Part shown: positions 1 through 7,134 of the stretch, piece by piece
How positions within the stretch are numbered: position 1 is the first letter of the stretch
Layout of the letters: each line of letters starts with the position of its first letter
From: an uncultured Lachnospiraceae bacterium
GTDB taxonomy: Bacteria; Bacillota; Clostridia; Lachnospirales; Lachnospiraceae
Direction: 5' to 3'
Assembly: GCA_947174725.1 (NCBI GenBank)
Contig: CAMWKA010000038.1
Coordinates: forward strand, 1 to 10,393
DNA length: 10,393 nt
Notes under the pieces: generated by a model
Seen by the model: the letters and a program-made list of their open reading frames with translations, nothing else
Database searches by the model: none
Told to the model about the DNA's origin: nothing
Made by a program: the position numbers and the translations under genes

Positions 1-1
1 A

Positions 2-955
2 GAAGAAAGAAAAAGGATAAAGGGGCTTATAATCAATAAATTCCGGGGTGACAAATCTATTCTTGATCCGGGAATAGAAATGTTGGAGGAAAAAGGAAAA
101 GTTCCGGTGACTGGGGTGGTCCCGTACATGGACTTATCACTGGAGGACGAAGATAGTCTGACGGAAAGGTTTGAGGGAAGACAACAGGGATTGATCGATA
201 TTGCGGTAATACGTTATCCCAGAATATCCAATTTCACGGATTTTAATGTTTTTGAATCGATTCCTAATGTGTCAGTGCGTTATATAACGTCGATCAGTGA
301 GCTGCATCACCCGGATATGATATTTTTGCCGGGTAGCAAAAATACCATGGGAGACTTAAAGTGGATGCGGCAAAACGGATTGGAAACTGTTGTAAAAAAA
401 CTTGCGCAGGAGATTCCTGTTTTTGGAATCTGCGGCGGGTATCAGATGCTGGGATATGAGATATCAGACCCGGAATGCGTGGAGGAAGGAGGCAGTATTC
501 GGGGAATGGAGCTTCTGCCGGTTTCCACCGTTTTAAAACAGGAAAAGAAACGCTGTCAGACAGACGGGGAGATCAATGATCTGCAAGGATTGCTGGGAAT
601 CATTGCAGGGCATAAGTTTCATGGATATGAAATACATATGGGGCAGACAGTATTCCATAAGAAAGAGCAGCTAAGTGTTGATGAACACAAGATAGTGGTA
701 AGCGGTATCAATGAAAACATATACGGCTCTTATGTTCATGGTTTATTTGATCAGGGAAATATTGCTATGGATGTTGTACGGGCACTGGCTGGGAAAAAGG
801 GAGTTACGATGGAAGGAGATGCGGCTTATGATTATAAAACCTTTAGGGAAAGACAGTTTGATCTATTGGCCGATACATTAAGATTGCATCTGGATATGGA
901 GGGAATCTATGGAATGCTTGGAGAGACTCGTATGGAATCAATATACAAGAGATGA
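2..955 (+). CDS. cbiP: Cobyric acid synthase CbiP/CobQ (glutamine-hydrolysing), 5'-truncated by window edge
   Basis: This enzyme performs the ATP- and glutamine-dependent amidations of the b, d, e and g side chains of adenosylcobyrinic acid a,c-diamide, giving adenosylcobyric acid in the cytoplasm. The frame is open from base 2, and the residues before the first ATG (base 80) include [11 protein letters not shown], a conserved CbiP segment. The ATG at 80 is therefore internal and the gene starts upstream of the window. About 317 codons are present; full-length family members have about 500, so the N-terminal ATP-binding synthetase part is mostly missing. The C-terminal class I glutamine amidotransferase domain is clear: the nucleophile Cys lies in [10 protein letters not shown] (codon at 431), followed by FHGYEIHMG, and the catalytic His lies in [10 protein letters not shown] (codon at 737). 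Its last 47 bases overlap cobT. CobB/CbiA shares this fold, but the GYEIHMG and YVHGLFD context fits CbiP. Confidence 0.95.
   Translation, partial: EERKRIKGLIINKFRGDKSILDPGIEMLEEKGKVPVTGVVPYMDLSLEDEDSLTERFEGRQQGLIDIAVIRYPRISNFTDFNVFESIPNVSVRYITSISELHHPDMIFLPGSKNTMGDLKWMRQNGLETVVKKLAQEIPVFGICGGYQMLGYEISDPECVEEGGSIRGMELLPVSTVLKQEKKRCQTDGEINDLQGLLGIIAGHKFHGYEIHMGQTVFHKKEQLSVDEHKIVVSGINENIYGSYVHGLFDQGNIAMDVVRALAGKKGVTMEGDAAYDYKTFRERQFDLLADTLRLHLDMEGIYGMLGETRMESIYKR
898..903 (+). promoter_or_regulatory. Ribosome binding site of cobT, inside cbiP
   Basis: GGAGGG lies 5 bases before the ATG at 909 and within the cbiP coding sequence. It decides the cobT start and so implies a 47-base overlap with cbiP, consistent with translational coupling. 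Confidence 0.7.
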
Positions 956-2003
956 ATTGGAACAGTTAAGGGCAGAAAAACCGGATCGTGAGATCAATAA
1001 ACGGGTGCGTGATCAGTGGGACGCCATTGCCAAACCCATTGACGGCATGGGGAGATTTGAAACATTGACGGCACAGATCGGGGGCATTACCGGCTCAGAT
1101 AAGATCGATCTTTCCAGAAAAGCGGTTATTGTCATGTGTGCAGATAACGGAATCGTCCAGGAAAAAGTAAGTCAGTCAGGACAGGAGGTTACAACTGCGG
1201 TGTTAAAGGCCATGGCCAAAAATCAATCGGCGGTATGTAAATTGGCAGAAGTGATCGGGGCAGACATCATACCTGTAGATATCGGTATTAACGGTAATGA
1301 ACGGATCGAAGGCGTAAGGAATAGAAAGATCAGGCGCGGTACGGAAAATTTCAGGCAAAAACCGGCCATGACGGAGGAAGAAGCGATCCGGGCAATTGCA
1401 GTTGGAATAGATATGGTATATGAATGCAAAATGAGAGGGTATCATATTGCAGCAACAGGAGAGTTGGGGATTGGAAATACAACAACAAGCAGTGCGGTTG
1501 CGGCCGCCTTGTTAAAGTGTGAAGCTGACGAGGTTACCGGCCGGGGAGCAGGGCTTACGGAGGAAGGACTTGTTCGTAAAAGACAGGTGATCAAAGAGGC
1601 AGTTAATAAGTATGAATTGGAAAATAAAGATGCTGTGGCAATTTTAGCTTCAGTCGGCGGACTTGATATAGCAGGTCTTGCGGGCGTCTGCATTGGCGGC
1701 GCGTTATATCATATGCCAATCGTATTGGACGGGATGATCAGTATGACAGCGGCTCTTCTTGCAGAGCGGATTGTCCCTGGGACAAAGGCATATTTAATTC
1801 CTTCGCATAAGGGAAAGGAACCCGCAGTGGCAAAACTTATGGGAGCATTGGAAATAGAACCGGTCATTGCCGGAGAAATGGCTTTGGGAGAAGGGACAGG
1901 CGCTGTAATGATGATGGCGTTACTGGATATGGCGCTTCAAATATATCATAGCGGTGCGTCGTTTTCGGACTTTCGGATAGAACAGTATCAAAGAATTCCA
2001 TAA
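909..2003 (+). CDS. cobT: Nicotinate-nucleotide--base phosphoribosyltransferase CobT
   Basis: CobT transfers phosphoribose from nicotinate mononucleotide to the lower-ligand base (dimethylbenzimidazole or another base) to form an alpha-riboside 5'-phosphate, the first step of nucleotide-loop assembly. The protein has 364 residues; about 350 is usual. Visible family motifs are [10 protein letters not shown] (about 74-82), [10 protein letters not shown] (184-193), [10 protein letters not shown] (211-220), the [11 protein letters not shown] segment, [16 protein letters not shown] and LGEGTGA, in which E328 matches the catalytic Glu of the family. The start is ATG 909, supported by GGAGGG five bases upstream and an N-terminus ([10 protein letters not shown] at 42-51) placed as in other CobTs. 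It overlaps cbiP by 47 bases and is 25 bases from cobU. One oddity is that the segment after VSQSGQEVT differs from Salmonella CobT: Val98 sits where I place the base-pocket Gln88. The function is secure; the preferred base is not. Confidence 0.97.
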   Translation: MECLERLVWNQYTRDELEQLRAEKPDREINKRVRDQWDAIAKPIDGMGRFETLTAQIGGITGSDKIDLSRKAVIVMCADNGIVQEKVSQSGQEVTTAVLKAMAKNQSAVCKLAEVIGADIIPVDIGINGNERIEGVRNRKIRRGTENFRQKPAMTEEEAIRAIAVGIDMVYECKMRGYHIAATGELGIGNTTTSSAVAAALLKCEADEVTGRGAGLTEEGLVRKRQVIKEAVNKYELENKDAVAILASVGGLDIAGLAGVCIGGALYHMPIVLDGMISMTAALLAERIVPGTKAYLIPSHKGKEPAVAKLMGALEIEPVIAGEMALGEGTGAVMMMALLDMALQIYHSGASFSDFRIEQYQRIP

Positions 2004-2028
2004 AAGGTGAAAGGCAGCGATAGTGTAA

Positions 2029-2601
2029 ATGATGACACTGATTTTGGGAGGAAGCGGCAGCGGAAAATCCGCATATGCGGAGCAATACACCATGGACGTA
2101 GCGAAAGGAAATAAAAAATATTATCTGGCTACCATGCAGGTTTCGGATGTGGATGAAGAAACGCAGGCCAGGATTGAACGGCATCGGATGATGAGACACG
2201 GCAAAGGGTTTATTACGATAGAACAGCCGTTGTCGATCAGCAGAGTATTACAAAAAATGGAGATGACTGATTCAGATGTTAAAGCAGAAAATACTGCCTT
2301 GTTAGAATGTATGTCCAATCTGACTGCCAATGAGATGTTTATTGATAAAATACCGCAGCCCCATAAGGTGGTAACAGATAAGATCATCAGGGAAATCCAA
2401 TTGCTAAACAAAAAAATAAAACATCTGGTGATCGTATCCAATAATGTATTCGAAGACGGTATCCGTTATGATGAAGATACCACGGAATATATAAAGGCAT
2501 TAGGGAGTATTAATCAGCAGCTTGCAGTCATGGCAGATAAAGTAGTAGAAGTAGTTGTAGGTATTCCGCTCTGTATATATGATGCAGATATTGCTGAATG
2601 A
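2029..2601 (+). CDS. cobU: Adenosylcobinamide kinase / adenosylcobinamide-phosphate guanylyltransferase CobU
   Basis: CobU phosphorylates adenosylcobinamide and then transfers GMP from GTP to form adenosylcobinamide-GDP, the substrate of CobS. The protein has 190 residues, close to the usual 180 or so. The P-loop is GGSGSGKS (7-14) with K13 and S14. RIERHR (49-53) carries H52, which aligns with the guanylylated His46 of Salmonella CobU as I recall that sequence. ALLECMSNLTANEMF holds the acidic strand end of the family. The C-terminal part is less typical: VSNNVFEDGIRYDEDT replaces the usual NEVGxGIVP segment, and the tail is GIPLCIYDADIAE. Start: ATG 2029 or the next codon, 2032; an in-frame stop at 2026-2028 rules out anything earlier. 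The only nearby Shine-Dalgarno-like purine run is AAGGCAG at 2011-2017, at long spacing. It sits between cobT and cobS, as expected for its role. A second, shorter CobU relative follows at 3409-3792. Confidence 0.93.
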   Translation: MMTLILGGSGSGKSAYAEQYTMDVAKGNKKYYLATMQVSDVDEETQARIERHRMMRHGKGFITIEQPLSISRVLQKMEMTDSDVKAENTALLECMSNLTANEMFIDKIPQPHKVVTDKIIREIQLLNKKIKHLVIVSNNVFEDGIRYDEDTTEYIKALGSINQQLAVMADKVVEVVVGIPLCIYDADIAE

Positions 2602-2616
2602 CAGAAAGGCATTAGG

Positions 2617-3387
2617 ATGATTATGAGGATATTAAAATCTTTGATCATATCATTTTCCATGTATTCCCGGATCCCCATGCCGCAGTTTGAGTGGAAAGAA
2701 GAGGATATGAAATACGTACTTTGTTTTTTCCCTTGGATTGGACTGATCATAGGAGTTTTCGTTTATTTTTGGAATGAGCTGTGTATCAGGTATGGGATTG
2801 GATTATTATGTGATACCGTAATCGGAATGGTGATTCCGCTGCTGGTTACGGGAGGGATTCATGTAGATGGGTTCATGGATACGATGGATGCATTTCATTC
2901 TTACCAGTCGAAGGACAGGAAATTAGAGATTATGAAAGATCCACATTTGGGGGCGTTTTCCGTTATCATGCTGGCATTATACGGACTGATATATCTGGGA
3001 GCGTTTTCAGAACTTCGGGATAAACAGCTGCTTCTCATATTCTGTGCCGGATTTTATTTATCCCGTTGCCTGTGCGGAATCAGTGCAGTAACATTTTCTC
3101 TTGCAAAAAAGGAGGGACTGCTCTTTTTATTTGCGGATCATGCCCATAAAAAAATTGTTAAGGGGACATTGTATCTGCAGACAGTTTTCTGCGTCGGCTT
3201 TATGCTGTTCCAGTCATGGAAAGCCGGAGGAGTCATAGTGGCAGCGGCGTTATGTTCCCTTGTGTATTATGGTTACCGCTGTAAAAAAGAATTTGGGGGA
3301 ATTACCGGTGATACGGCGGGATATTTTGTATTAATCTGTGAAGGAAGCATCGTAGTAGCCGCTTCCGTATTCAATATGTGCAGTTGA
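2617..3387 (+). CDS. cobS: Adenosylcobinamide-GDP ribazoletransferase (cobamide 5'-phosphate synthase) CobS
   Basis: CobS is a polytopic membrane enzyme that joins adenosylcobinamide-GDP to the alpha-riboside (phosphate) made by CobT. The 256-residue length is normal for the family. The N-terminus (SFSMYSRIPMP) matches the usual 'F.T.lPlP' opening. The metal-binding motif HVDGFMDTMDA spans 82-92, with D84, D88 and D91; the final Ala stands where Gly is more common. DPHLGAFSVIML and GGITGDTAGYFV are further family signatures. There are several hydrophobic membrane segments, at about 30-50, 65-80, 108-125, 133-152, 185-215 and the C-terminus. ATG 2617 has GAAAGG seven bases upstream; ATG 2623 is a possible alternative with AGG six bases before it. 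It lies 15 bases after cobU and 21 before the short CobU relative. Confidence 0.96.
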   Translation: MIMRILKSLIISFSMYSRIPMPQFEWKEEDMKYVLCFFPWIGLIIGVFVYFWNELCIRYGIGLLCDTVIGMVIPLLVTGGIHVDGFMDTMDAFHSYQSKDRKLEIMKDPHLGAFSVIMLALYGLIYLGAFSELRDKQLLLIFCAGFYLSRCLCGISAVTFSLAKKEGLLFLFADHAHKKIVKGTLYLQTVFCVGFMLFQSWKAGGVIVAAALCSLVYYGYRCKKEFGGITGDTAGYFVLICEGSIVVAASVFNMCS

Positions 3388-3408
3388 AAAATTGGAAGGA
3401 ACAAGAAT

Positions 3409-3792
3409 ATGAAACTGATTGTCGGCGGGTACGCACAGGGAAAATTAAATTATGTCCTGAATCGGTATGTTACAGAGGATTATGTTGTATTGGATGGAGG
3501 ATTGACGGTAAATGCGCAGGATCATGGAAACATCATAATTATTAATCATTTTCATCATTGGGTAAAAGAAAGTATCCGACATGGAGGATGTCCGGAAACG
3601 GAGGTGAAGGCTCTGTTAGCTGAATTTCCGGATTGTATTATTGTCAGTGATGAAATCGGAAATGGAATTGTTCCTATAGATAAAATGGAAAGGGACTACA
3701 GGGAGCGGACAGGCAGACTTCTGGTGGAACTTGCCGGACAGGCGGATGAGGTGGTGCGTGTAATATGCGGAATCGGTCAAAAAATCAAATAG
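3409..3792 (+). CDS. Short CobU-family protein (cobinamide kinase/guanylyltransferase-like), function uncertain
   Basis: This 127-residue protein is clearly related to CobU but about 55-60 residues shorter. Its C-terminal half is closer to canonical CobU than is that of the full-length copy upstream: DEIGNGIVP (81-89), an R..R..GRL stretch, LAGQADEVV and the ending GIGQKIK. The N-terminus has a P-loop-like GGYAQGKL (6-13), but the Ser/Thr after the Lys is Leu13. The central region that holds the guanylylation His in CobU (RIxxHR) is missing; NHFHHWVKE (46-54) seems to take the place of the LLDCLTLW-type strand. The start is firm: GGAAGGA lies eight bases before ATG 3409. The gene ends 28 bases into the phosphatase gene that follows. 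It may be a separate subfamily working with CobU in loop assembly, or a remnant with a binding role; the sequence does not settle which. I believe similar short forms occur in other Clostridia but could not check. Confidence 0.8.
   Translation: MKLIVGGYAQGKLNYVLNRYVTEDYVVLDGGLTVNAQDHGNIIIINHFHHWVKESIRHGGCPETEVKALLAEFPDCIIVSDEIGNGIVPIDKMERDYRERTGRLLVELAGQADEVVRVICGIGQKIK
3748..3754 (+). promoter_or_regulatory. Ribosome binding site of the cobC-type phosphatase gene
   Basis: GAGGTGG lies ten bases before ATG 3765, inside the short CobU-family gene. It supports the 3765 start over the internal ATG at 3801, which would cut off the first beta strand (IDLVMIRHG). Confidence 0.45.
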
Positions 3793-4415
3793 ATCTGGTT
3801 ATGATCAGACATGGGGCTGCCGAATCCAACAGGGAACGCCGCTATCTTGGGAAAACGGATGAGGGGCTTGCAAGTGAAGGCATAAGCCGGCTTTTAGAGG
3901 CAAAGAATACAGGTTGCTATCCTGAAGTAGGATGCGTATTTTCCAGTCCCATGAAACGATGCATAGAGACAGCAAAGATCCTCTATCCGGAAAAGAAACC
4001 GGTCATGATTCAGGAATGGGAAGAAATTGATTTTGGGATCTTTGAAGGAAAAAATTATAGAGACTTACAAAATGATATGCAATATCAGAACTGGATTGAC
4101 AGCGGCGGAACGCTTCCTTTTCCGGAAGGGGAAAGCAGGGAAACTTTTGTTCATCGATGTAGGATAGGGATGTATAAGATGGTGGATCTGCTTTCTCAAT
4201 TTTCAAAAAACATGATGTGTGAAGACGAACCCGTAGGAATCATTGTTCATGGCGGTACGATCATGTCCATACTAAGCAGTTACGGCGGTGGCAGCTATTT
4301 TGAATATCAGGTTTCCAACGGAGAAGGATACCGGTGCAAGCTGCAATATGAAATAAGGGATATGGCAGAACATCATAACAAAATATTTAAAATAACGGAT
4401 ATACAAAAATTATAG
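3765..4415 (+). CDS. cobC: Histidine phosphatase, probable alpha-ribazole/cobamide 5'-phosphate phosphatase CobC
   Basis: This is a member of the phosphoglycerate mutase-like histidine phosphatase family. Context makes it the CobC enzyme that removes the 5'-phosphate from adenosylcobamide phosphate (or from alpha-ribazole phosphate) at the end of nucleotide-loop assembly. The protein has 216 residues; about 200 is usual. Catalytic elements seen: RHG at 15-17 with H16 as the phospho-acceptor, SSPMKRCIETA with the second conserved Arg, EIDFGIFEG with acid E87, and the second His in VHGGT (H162). The ATG at 3765 overlaps the preceding short CobU-family gene by 28 bases. Family members act on many substrates, so the specific role rests on position beside cobS and cobU. 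No signal peptide is visible, so it should be cytoplasmic. Confidence 0.88.
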   Translation: MRNRSKNQIDLVMIRHGAAESNRERRYLGKTDEGLASEGISRLLEAKNTGCYPEVGCVFSSPMKRCIETAKILYPEKKPVMIQEWEEIDFGIFEGKNYRDLQNDMQYQNWIDSGGTLPFPEGESRETFVHRCRIGMYKMVDLLSQFSKNMMCEDEPVGIIVHGGTIMSILSSYGGGSYFEYQVSNGEGYRCKLQYEIRDMAEHHNKIFKITDIQKL

Positions 4416-4432
4416 GATCACCGGTATGCGGT

Positions 4433-4438
4433 GGGGAG
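4433..4438 (+). promoter_or_regulatory. Ribosome binding site favouring GTG 4446 as the cbiB start
   Basis: GGGGAG lies seven bases before GTG 4446. The longer in-frame option, GTG 4431, has only a weak AGGA 13 bases upstream, and its five extra residues (MGSGA) are not typical of the family. Confidence 0.5.
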
Positions 4439-4445
4439 TGGGGCA

Positions 4446-5432
4446 GTGCAGTATCATATCTTGTCATTCTTTTTGGGATTTCTTTTAGATTTATTTTTAG
4501 GCGATCCGCATCATTGGCCGCATCCGGTTCGCTTGATAGGAAATCTTATAAGGGTATTGGAAAAGGCTCTGCTGGAGAAAGCAGACATAAAAAAAGATAC
4601 GGACAAATTAAAAAGAGGAATTGTATTGGCTGTTATCGTACCGGGGATCACAGCGGCAGCAACTGCGCTCTTATTGCTGGGGGCATACAGGATTCATCCC
4701 GTTATGGGAATTTTGGTAGAGACAATAATGACTTATCAGCTTCTGGCGGTAAAGTGCCTGAAGGTTGAAAGCATGAAAGTGTACAGGTGTTTGAAAGATC
4801 GACAACCTGAAGCAGCAAGAGAAGCAGTATCTATGATTGTGGGAAGGGATACGGCGGCTTTGGATGAAGAGGGCATAGCAAAGGCAGCCATAGAAACAGT
4901 GGCGGAAAATGCATCGGACGGCGTTATTGCGCCGATGCTCTATACGGCTTTGGGCGGTCCTGTTATGGGATTTTTCTATAAAGCCGTAAATACCATGGAT
5001 TCCATGGTTGGATATAAGAATGAGAAATATCTGTATTTCGGTAGGGCGGCAGCGAAACTGGATGATTTTGTTAATTTTATTCCCGCCCGCATCAGTGCGT
5101 ACCTTATGATTGCGGCAGCATTTGGCGGTGGGAAATGTTTTTCGGGAAAGAATGCCTGTTACATATATAAGAGGGACAGACGCCAACACGCCAGTCCCAA
5201 TTCTGCACAGACGGAATCGGTATGCGCCGGGGCGCTGGGGATTCAACTGGCCGGTGACGCGTCCTATTTTGGTAAGCTGGTAATAAAACCTTATATAGGG
5301 AATGCCTCAAGAAAAGTGGAATATGAGGATATCAGGCGCGTCAACCGACTGATGTATCTTACGGCGTGGTTGGGAGAAGTTACCTGCTTATTATTGATGG
5401 CGGTATCCTATCTTATTCTGGGGAGGATGTGA
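4446..5432 (+). CDS. cbiB: Adenosylcobinamide-phosphate synthase CbiB
   Basis: CbiB is an integral membrane protein that attaches (R)-1-amino-2-propanol O-2-phosphate to adenosylcobyric acid, giving adenosylcobinamide phosphate. The protein is 328 residues from GTG 4446 (333 from GTG 4431), normal for the family. Signatures: GDPHHWPHPV (19-28) after a hydrophobic first segment, IVGRDT (131-136), TVAENASDGVIAP (151-163), NTMDSMVGYKNEKY (182-195), and HASPNSAQTE (248-257) followed by the GDASYFGK and KPYIG stretch. Further hydrophobic stretches lie near 58-80, 84-105, 215-230 and 300-325. GTG 4446 is preferred because of GGGGAG seven bases before it. Its stop is seven bases before the GTG of cobD, the enzyme that makes its substrate. 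CbiB is also called CobD in the aerobic-pathway naming, so the symbol should not be confused with the next gene. Confidence 0.96.
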   Translation: MQYHILSFFLGFLLDLFLGDPHHWPHPVRLIGNLIRVLEKALLEKADIKKDTDKLKRGIVLAVIVPGITAAATALLLLGAYRIHPVMGILVETIMTYQLLAVKCLKVESMKVYRCLKDRQPEAAREAVSMIVGRDTAALDEEGIAKAAIETVAENASDGVIAPMLYTALGGPVMGFFYKAVNTMDSMVGYKNEKYLYFGRAAAKLDDFVNFIPARISAYLMIAAAFGGGKCFSGKNACYIYKRDRRQHASPNSAQTESVCAGALGIQLAGDASYFGKLVIKPYIGNASRKVEYEDIRRVNRLMYLTAWLGEVTCLLLMAVSYLILGRM

Positions 5433-5439
5433 ATTGTAA

Positions 5440-6465
5440 GTGAAGGGGATACATGGCGGTGATATTTATCATAATCATGTTGATATTGATTTCTCTATCA
5501 ATGTGAATCCTTTTGGAATGCCAAAAGCAGTAGAGTCGGCTTTGCATGAAACGGTAACGGCATGCTCTAATTACCCTGATATTGCGGAAAAAGATTTAAA
5601 AAGGGCAGTTGGCGGTATGCTCAAAATTTCTGAACGATCTCTGCTGTTTGGGAATGGCGCATCGGAGCTTTTTATGGCAGTTGTACATGGATTACAACCG
5701 CGTAAAGTATTGATTCCGGTTCCATCCTTTTATGGGTATGAGTATGCGGCAGCCGCAGCGAGTAAAAGTATTGTGTTTTATCCGTTTCGGAAAGAGGACG
5801 GTTATTTGCCGGGAGAGGATTTTTTGGAAATATTAACAGAGGATACGGATGTGCTCTTTTTAGGAAATCCCAATAATCCCACCGGAAGACTGCTGGATAA
5901 GACGTACTTGAAAAAAATTTTGCAGATCTGCAGGCAGAATAAAATAATCGTGGTGTTGGATGAATGCTTCATGGAATTTTGTGGAGAGGAATTTTCCATG
6001 GTATCGGAGATATCCGAATATGAGAATCTCTTAATTGTCCGGGCATTTACCAAAATTTTTGCAATTCCCGGGGTAAGGCTGGGATATTTGACTGGCAGCA
6101 ATGCTTTTTTGTTGGATAAAATAAGACGTCATCTCCCTGAGTGGAATCTTTCCGTTTTTGCGCAGGCTGCGGGAATTGTCTGCGCGGAGCAATCGGATTT
6201 TGTCCGGGAAACGGTTCATTATATAAAAGGAGAGCGTCAATTTTTATCAGACCGGATGAAGCGGGAAGGATTGCGGGTCTTTCCCGGTGAAGCCAATTTT
6301 ATTTTGGTTTATAGTGAAAAACCATTGTATGAAAATCTGCTGGAGCAGGGGATTTTAATACGGGACTGTGGGAATTTCAGGGGATTATCCAAAGGCTTTT
6401 ACCGGATTGCCGTAAAAAGCAGGGAGGAAAATGAGATCTTATTAAGGGCGGTTGAAAAAATATAA
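5440..6465 (+). CDS. cobD: L-threonine-O-3-phosphate decarboxylase CobD (PLP enzyme)
   Basis: CobD is a pyridoxal-phosphate enzyme of the class I/II aminotransferase fold that decarboxylates L-threonine phosphate to (R)-1-amino-2-propanol phosphate, the substrate of CbiB. The 341 residues open with HGGDIY (5-10) and then DFSINVNPFGMP, both hallmarks of CobD rather than the related histidinol-phosphate aminotransferase HisC. GNPNNPTG spans 142-149, D174 in LDECFMEF should contact the PLP pyridine nitrogen, and FTKIFAIPGVRLGYL contains the PLP Lys K205. The start is GTG 5440, since the codon just before it (5437-5439) is an in-frame stop and HGG must lie near the N-terminus. The Shine-Dalgarno GGAGG at 5422-5426 is rather distant, at 13 bases. 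No threonine kinase domain is fused to it, so threonine phosphate must come from a gene elsewhere. Confidence 0.95.
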   Translation: MKGIHGGDIYHNHVDIDFSINVNPFGMPKAVESALHETVTACSNYPDIAEKDLKRAVGGMLKISERSLLFGNGASELFMAVVHGLQPRKVLIPVPSFYGYEYAAAAASKSIVFYPFRKEDGYLPGEDFLEILTEDTDVLFLGNPNNPTGRLLDKTYLKKILQICRQNKIIVVLDECFMEFCGEEFSMVSEISEYENLLIVRAFTKIFAIPGVRLGYLTGSNAFLLDKIRRHLPEWNLSVFAQAAGIVCAEQSDFVRETVHYIKGERQFLSDRMKREGLRVFPGEANFILVYSEKPLYENLLEQGILIRDCGNFRGLSKGFYRIAVKSREENEILLRAVEKI

Positions 6466-6490
6466 CATTTGGAAAGGTATGCGGATCGGG

Positions 6491-7132
6491 ATGAAGGAAA
6501 TAGAACATTTACTTCCGGAGGAAATTGAAAGGAGAAGCTTTCAGATCATTTCGGAAGAATTGAAAAAAAGGAGGATCAAACTTCCTAAGGAACAGGAGAT
6601 GATTACGAAGCGGGTGATACATACCACGGCAGATTTTGATTATACACAGACGCTTTGCTACTCAGAGAATGCTGTTGCCATTATTAAAAGGTTGATGGTC
6701 AGTGGGGCGGATATAGTAACGGATACGAATATGGCGCTTGCAGGGATCAATAAAAAAAGTCTTGTAAAACACGGAGGCGAAGTGCATTGCTTTATGGCGG
6801 AAGAAACAACCGCGCGTTTGGCGAAGGAACGTAAGACGACCCGTGCCGCTGTCAGCATGGAAATGGCTGCTATGATTGAAAAACCTGTTATTTTTGCAAT
6901 AGGAAACGCTCCTACGGCTTTGATACAACTGTATGAAATGATACAGGGGATGACATGGAAGCCGGCATTTGTCATCGGGGTTCCGGTAGGGTTTGTGAAT
7001 GTGGAAGCCGCCAAGGAGTTAATTATGAAAACGGATGTGCCCTATATCGTGAACCGTGGAAGGAAAGGCGGAAGTAATGTGGCTGCGGCTATCTGTAATG
7101 CCGTTTTGTATGAACTGGAAAGGAAGGAATAA
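6491..7132 (+). CDS. cbiC: Cobalt-precorrin-8 methylmutase CbiC
   Basis: CbiC moves the methyl group from C11 to C12 of cobalt-precorrin-8, giving cobyrinic acid, the last corrin-ring step. From ATG 6491 the protein has 213 residues, matching the family (about 205-215). RRSFQII is the conserved N-terminal helix. RVIHTTADFDY carries H44, equivalent to the catalytic His near residue 43 in CobH/CbiC. TDTNMALAGIN, FAIGNAPTAL and VGFVNVEAAKE follow, and the C-terminal NRGRKGGSNVAAA is also typical. The frame can be read back to TTG 6452 (226 residues, overlapping cobD by 14 bases) or ATG 6479. I prefer 6491 on family fit; GGAAAGG at 6471-6477 is too close to 6479 and 13 bases from 6491, so the start is uncertain. 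The cbiD ATG follows the stop by two bases. Confidence 0.95.
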   Translation: MKEIEHLLPEEIERRSFQIISEELKKRRIKLPKEQEMITKRVIHTTADFDYTQTLCYSENAVAIIKRLMVSGADIVTDTNMALAGINKKSLVKHGGEVHCFMAEETTARLAKERKTTRAAVSMEMAAMIEKPVIFAIGNAPTALIQLYEMIQGMTWKPAFVIGVPVGFVNVEAAKELIMKTDVPYIVNRGRKGGSNVAAAICNAVLYELERKE

Positions 7133-7134
7133 AA

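Noticed and set aside
80..82. ATG 80 as the true start of the first gene
   Set aside because: The frame is open from base 2 and the upstream codons encode conserved CbiP sequence (INKFRGD), so this Met is internal.
4671..5246. Antisense open frame of 191 codons opposite cbiB
   Set aside because: It is rich in His, Arg, Cys and Ile in a pattern expected from the complement of a membrane-protein gene. No family motif, and cbiB itself is unambiguous.
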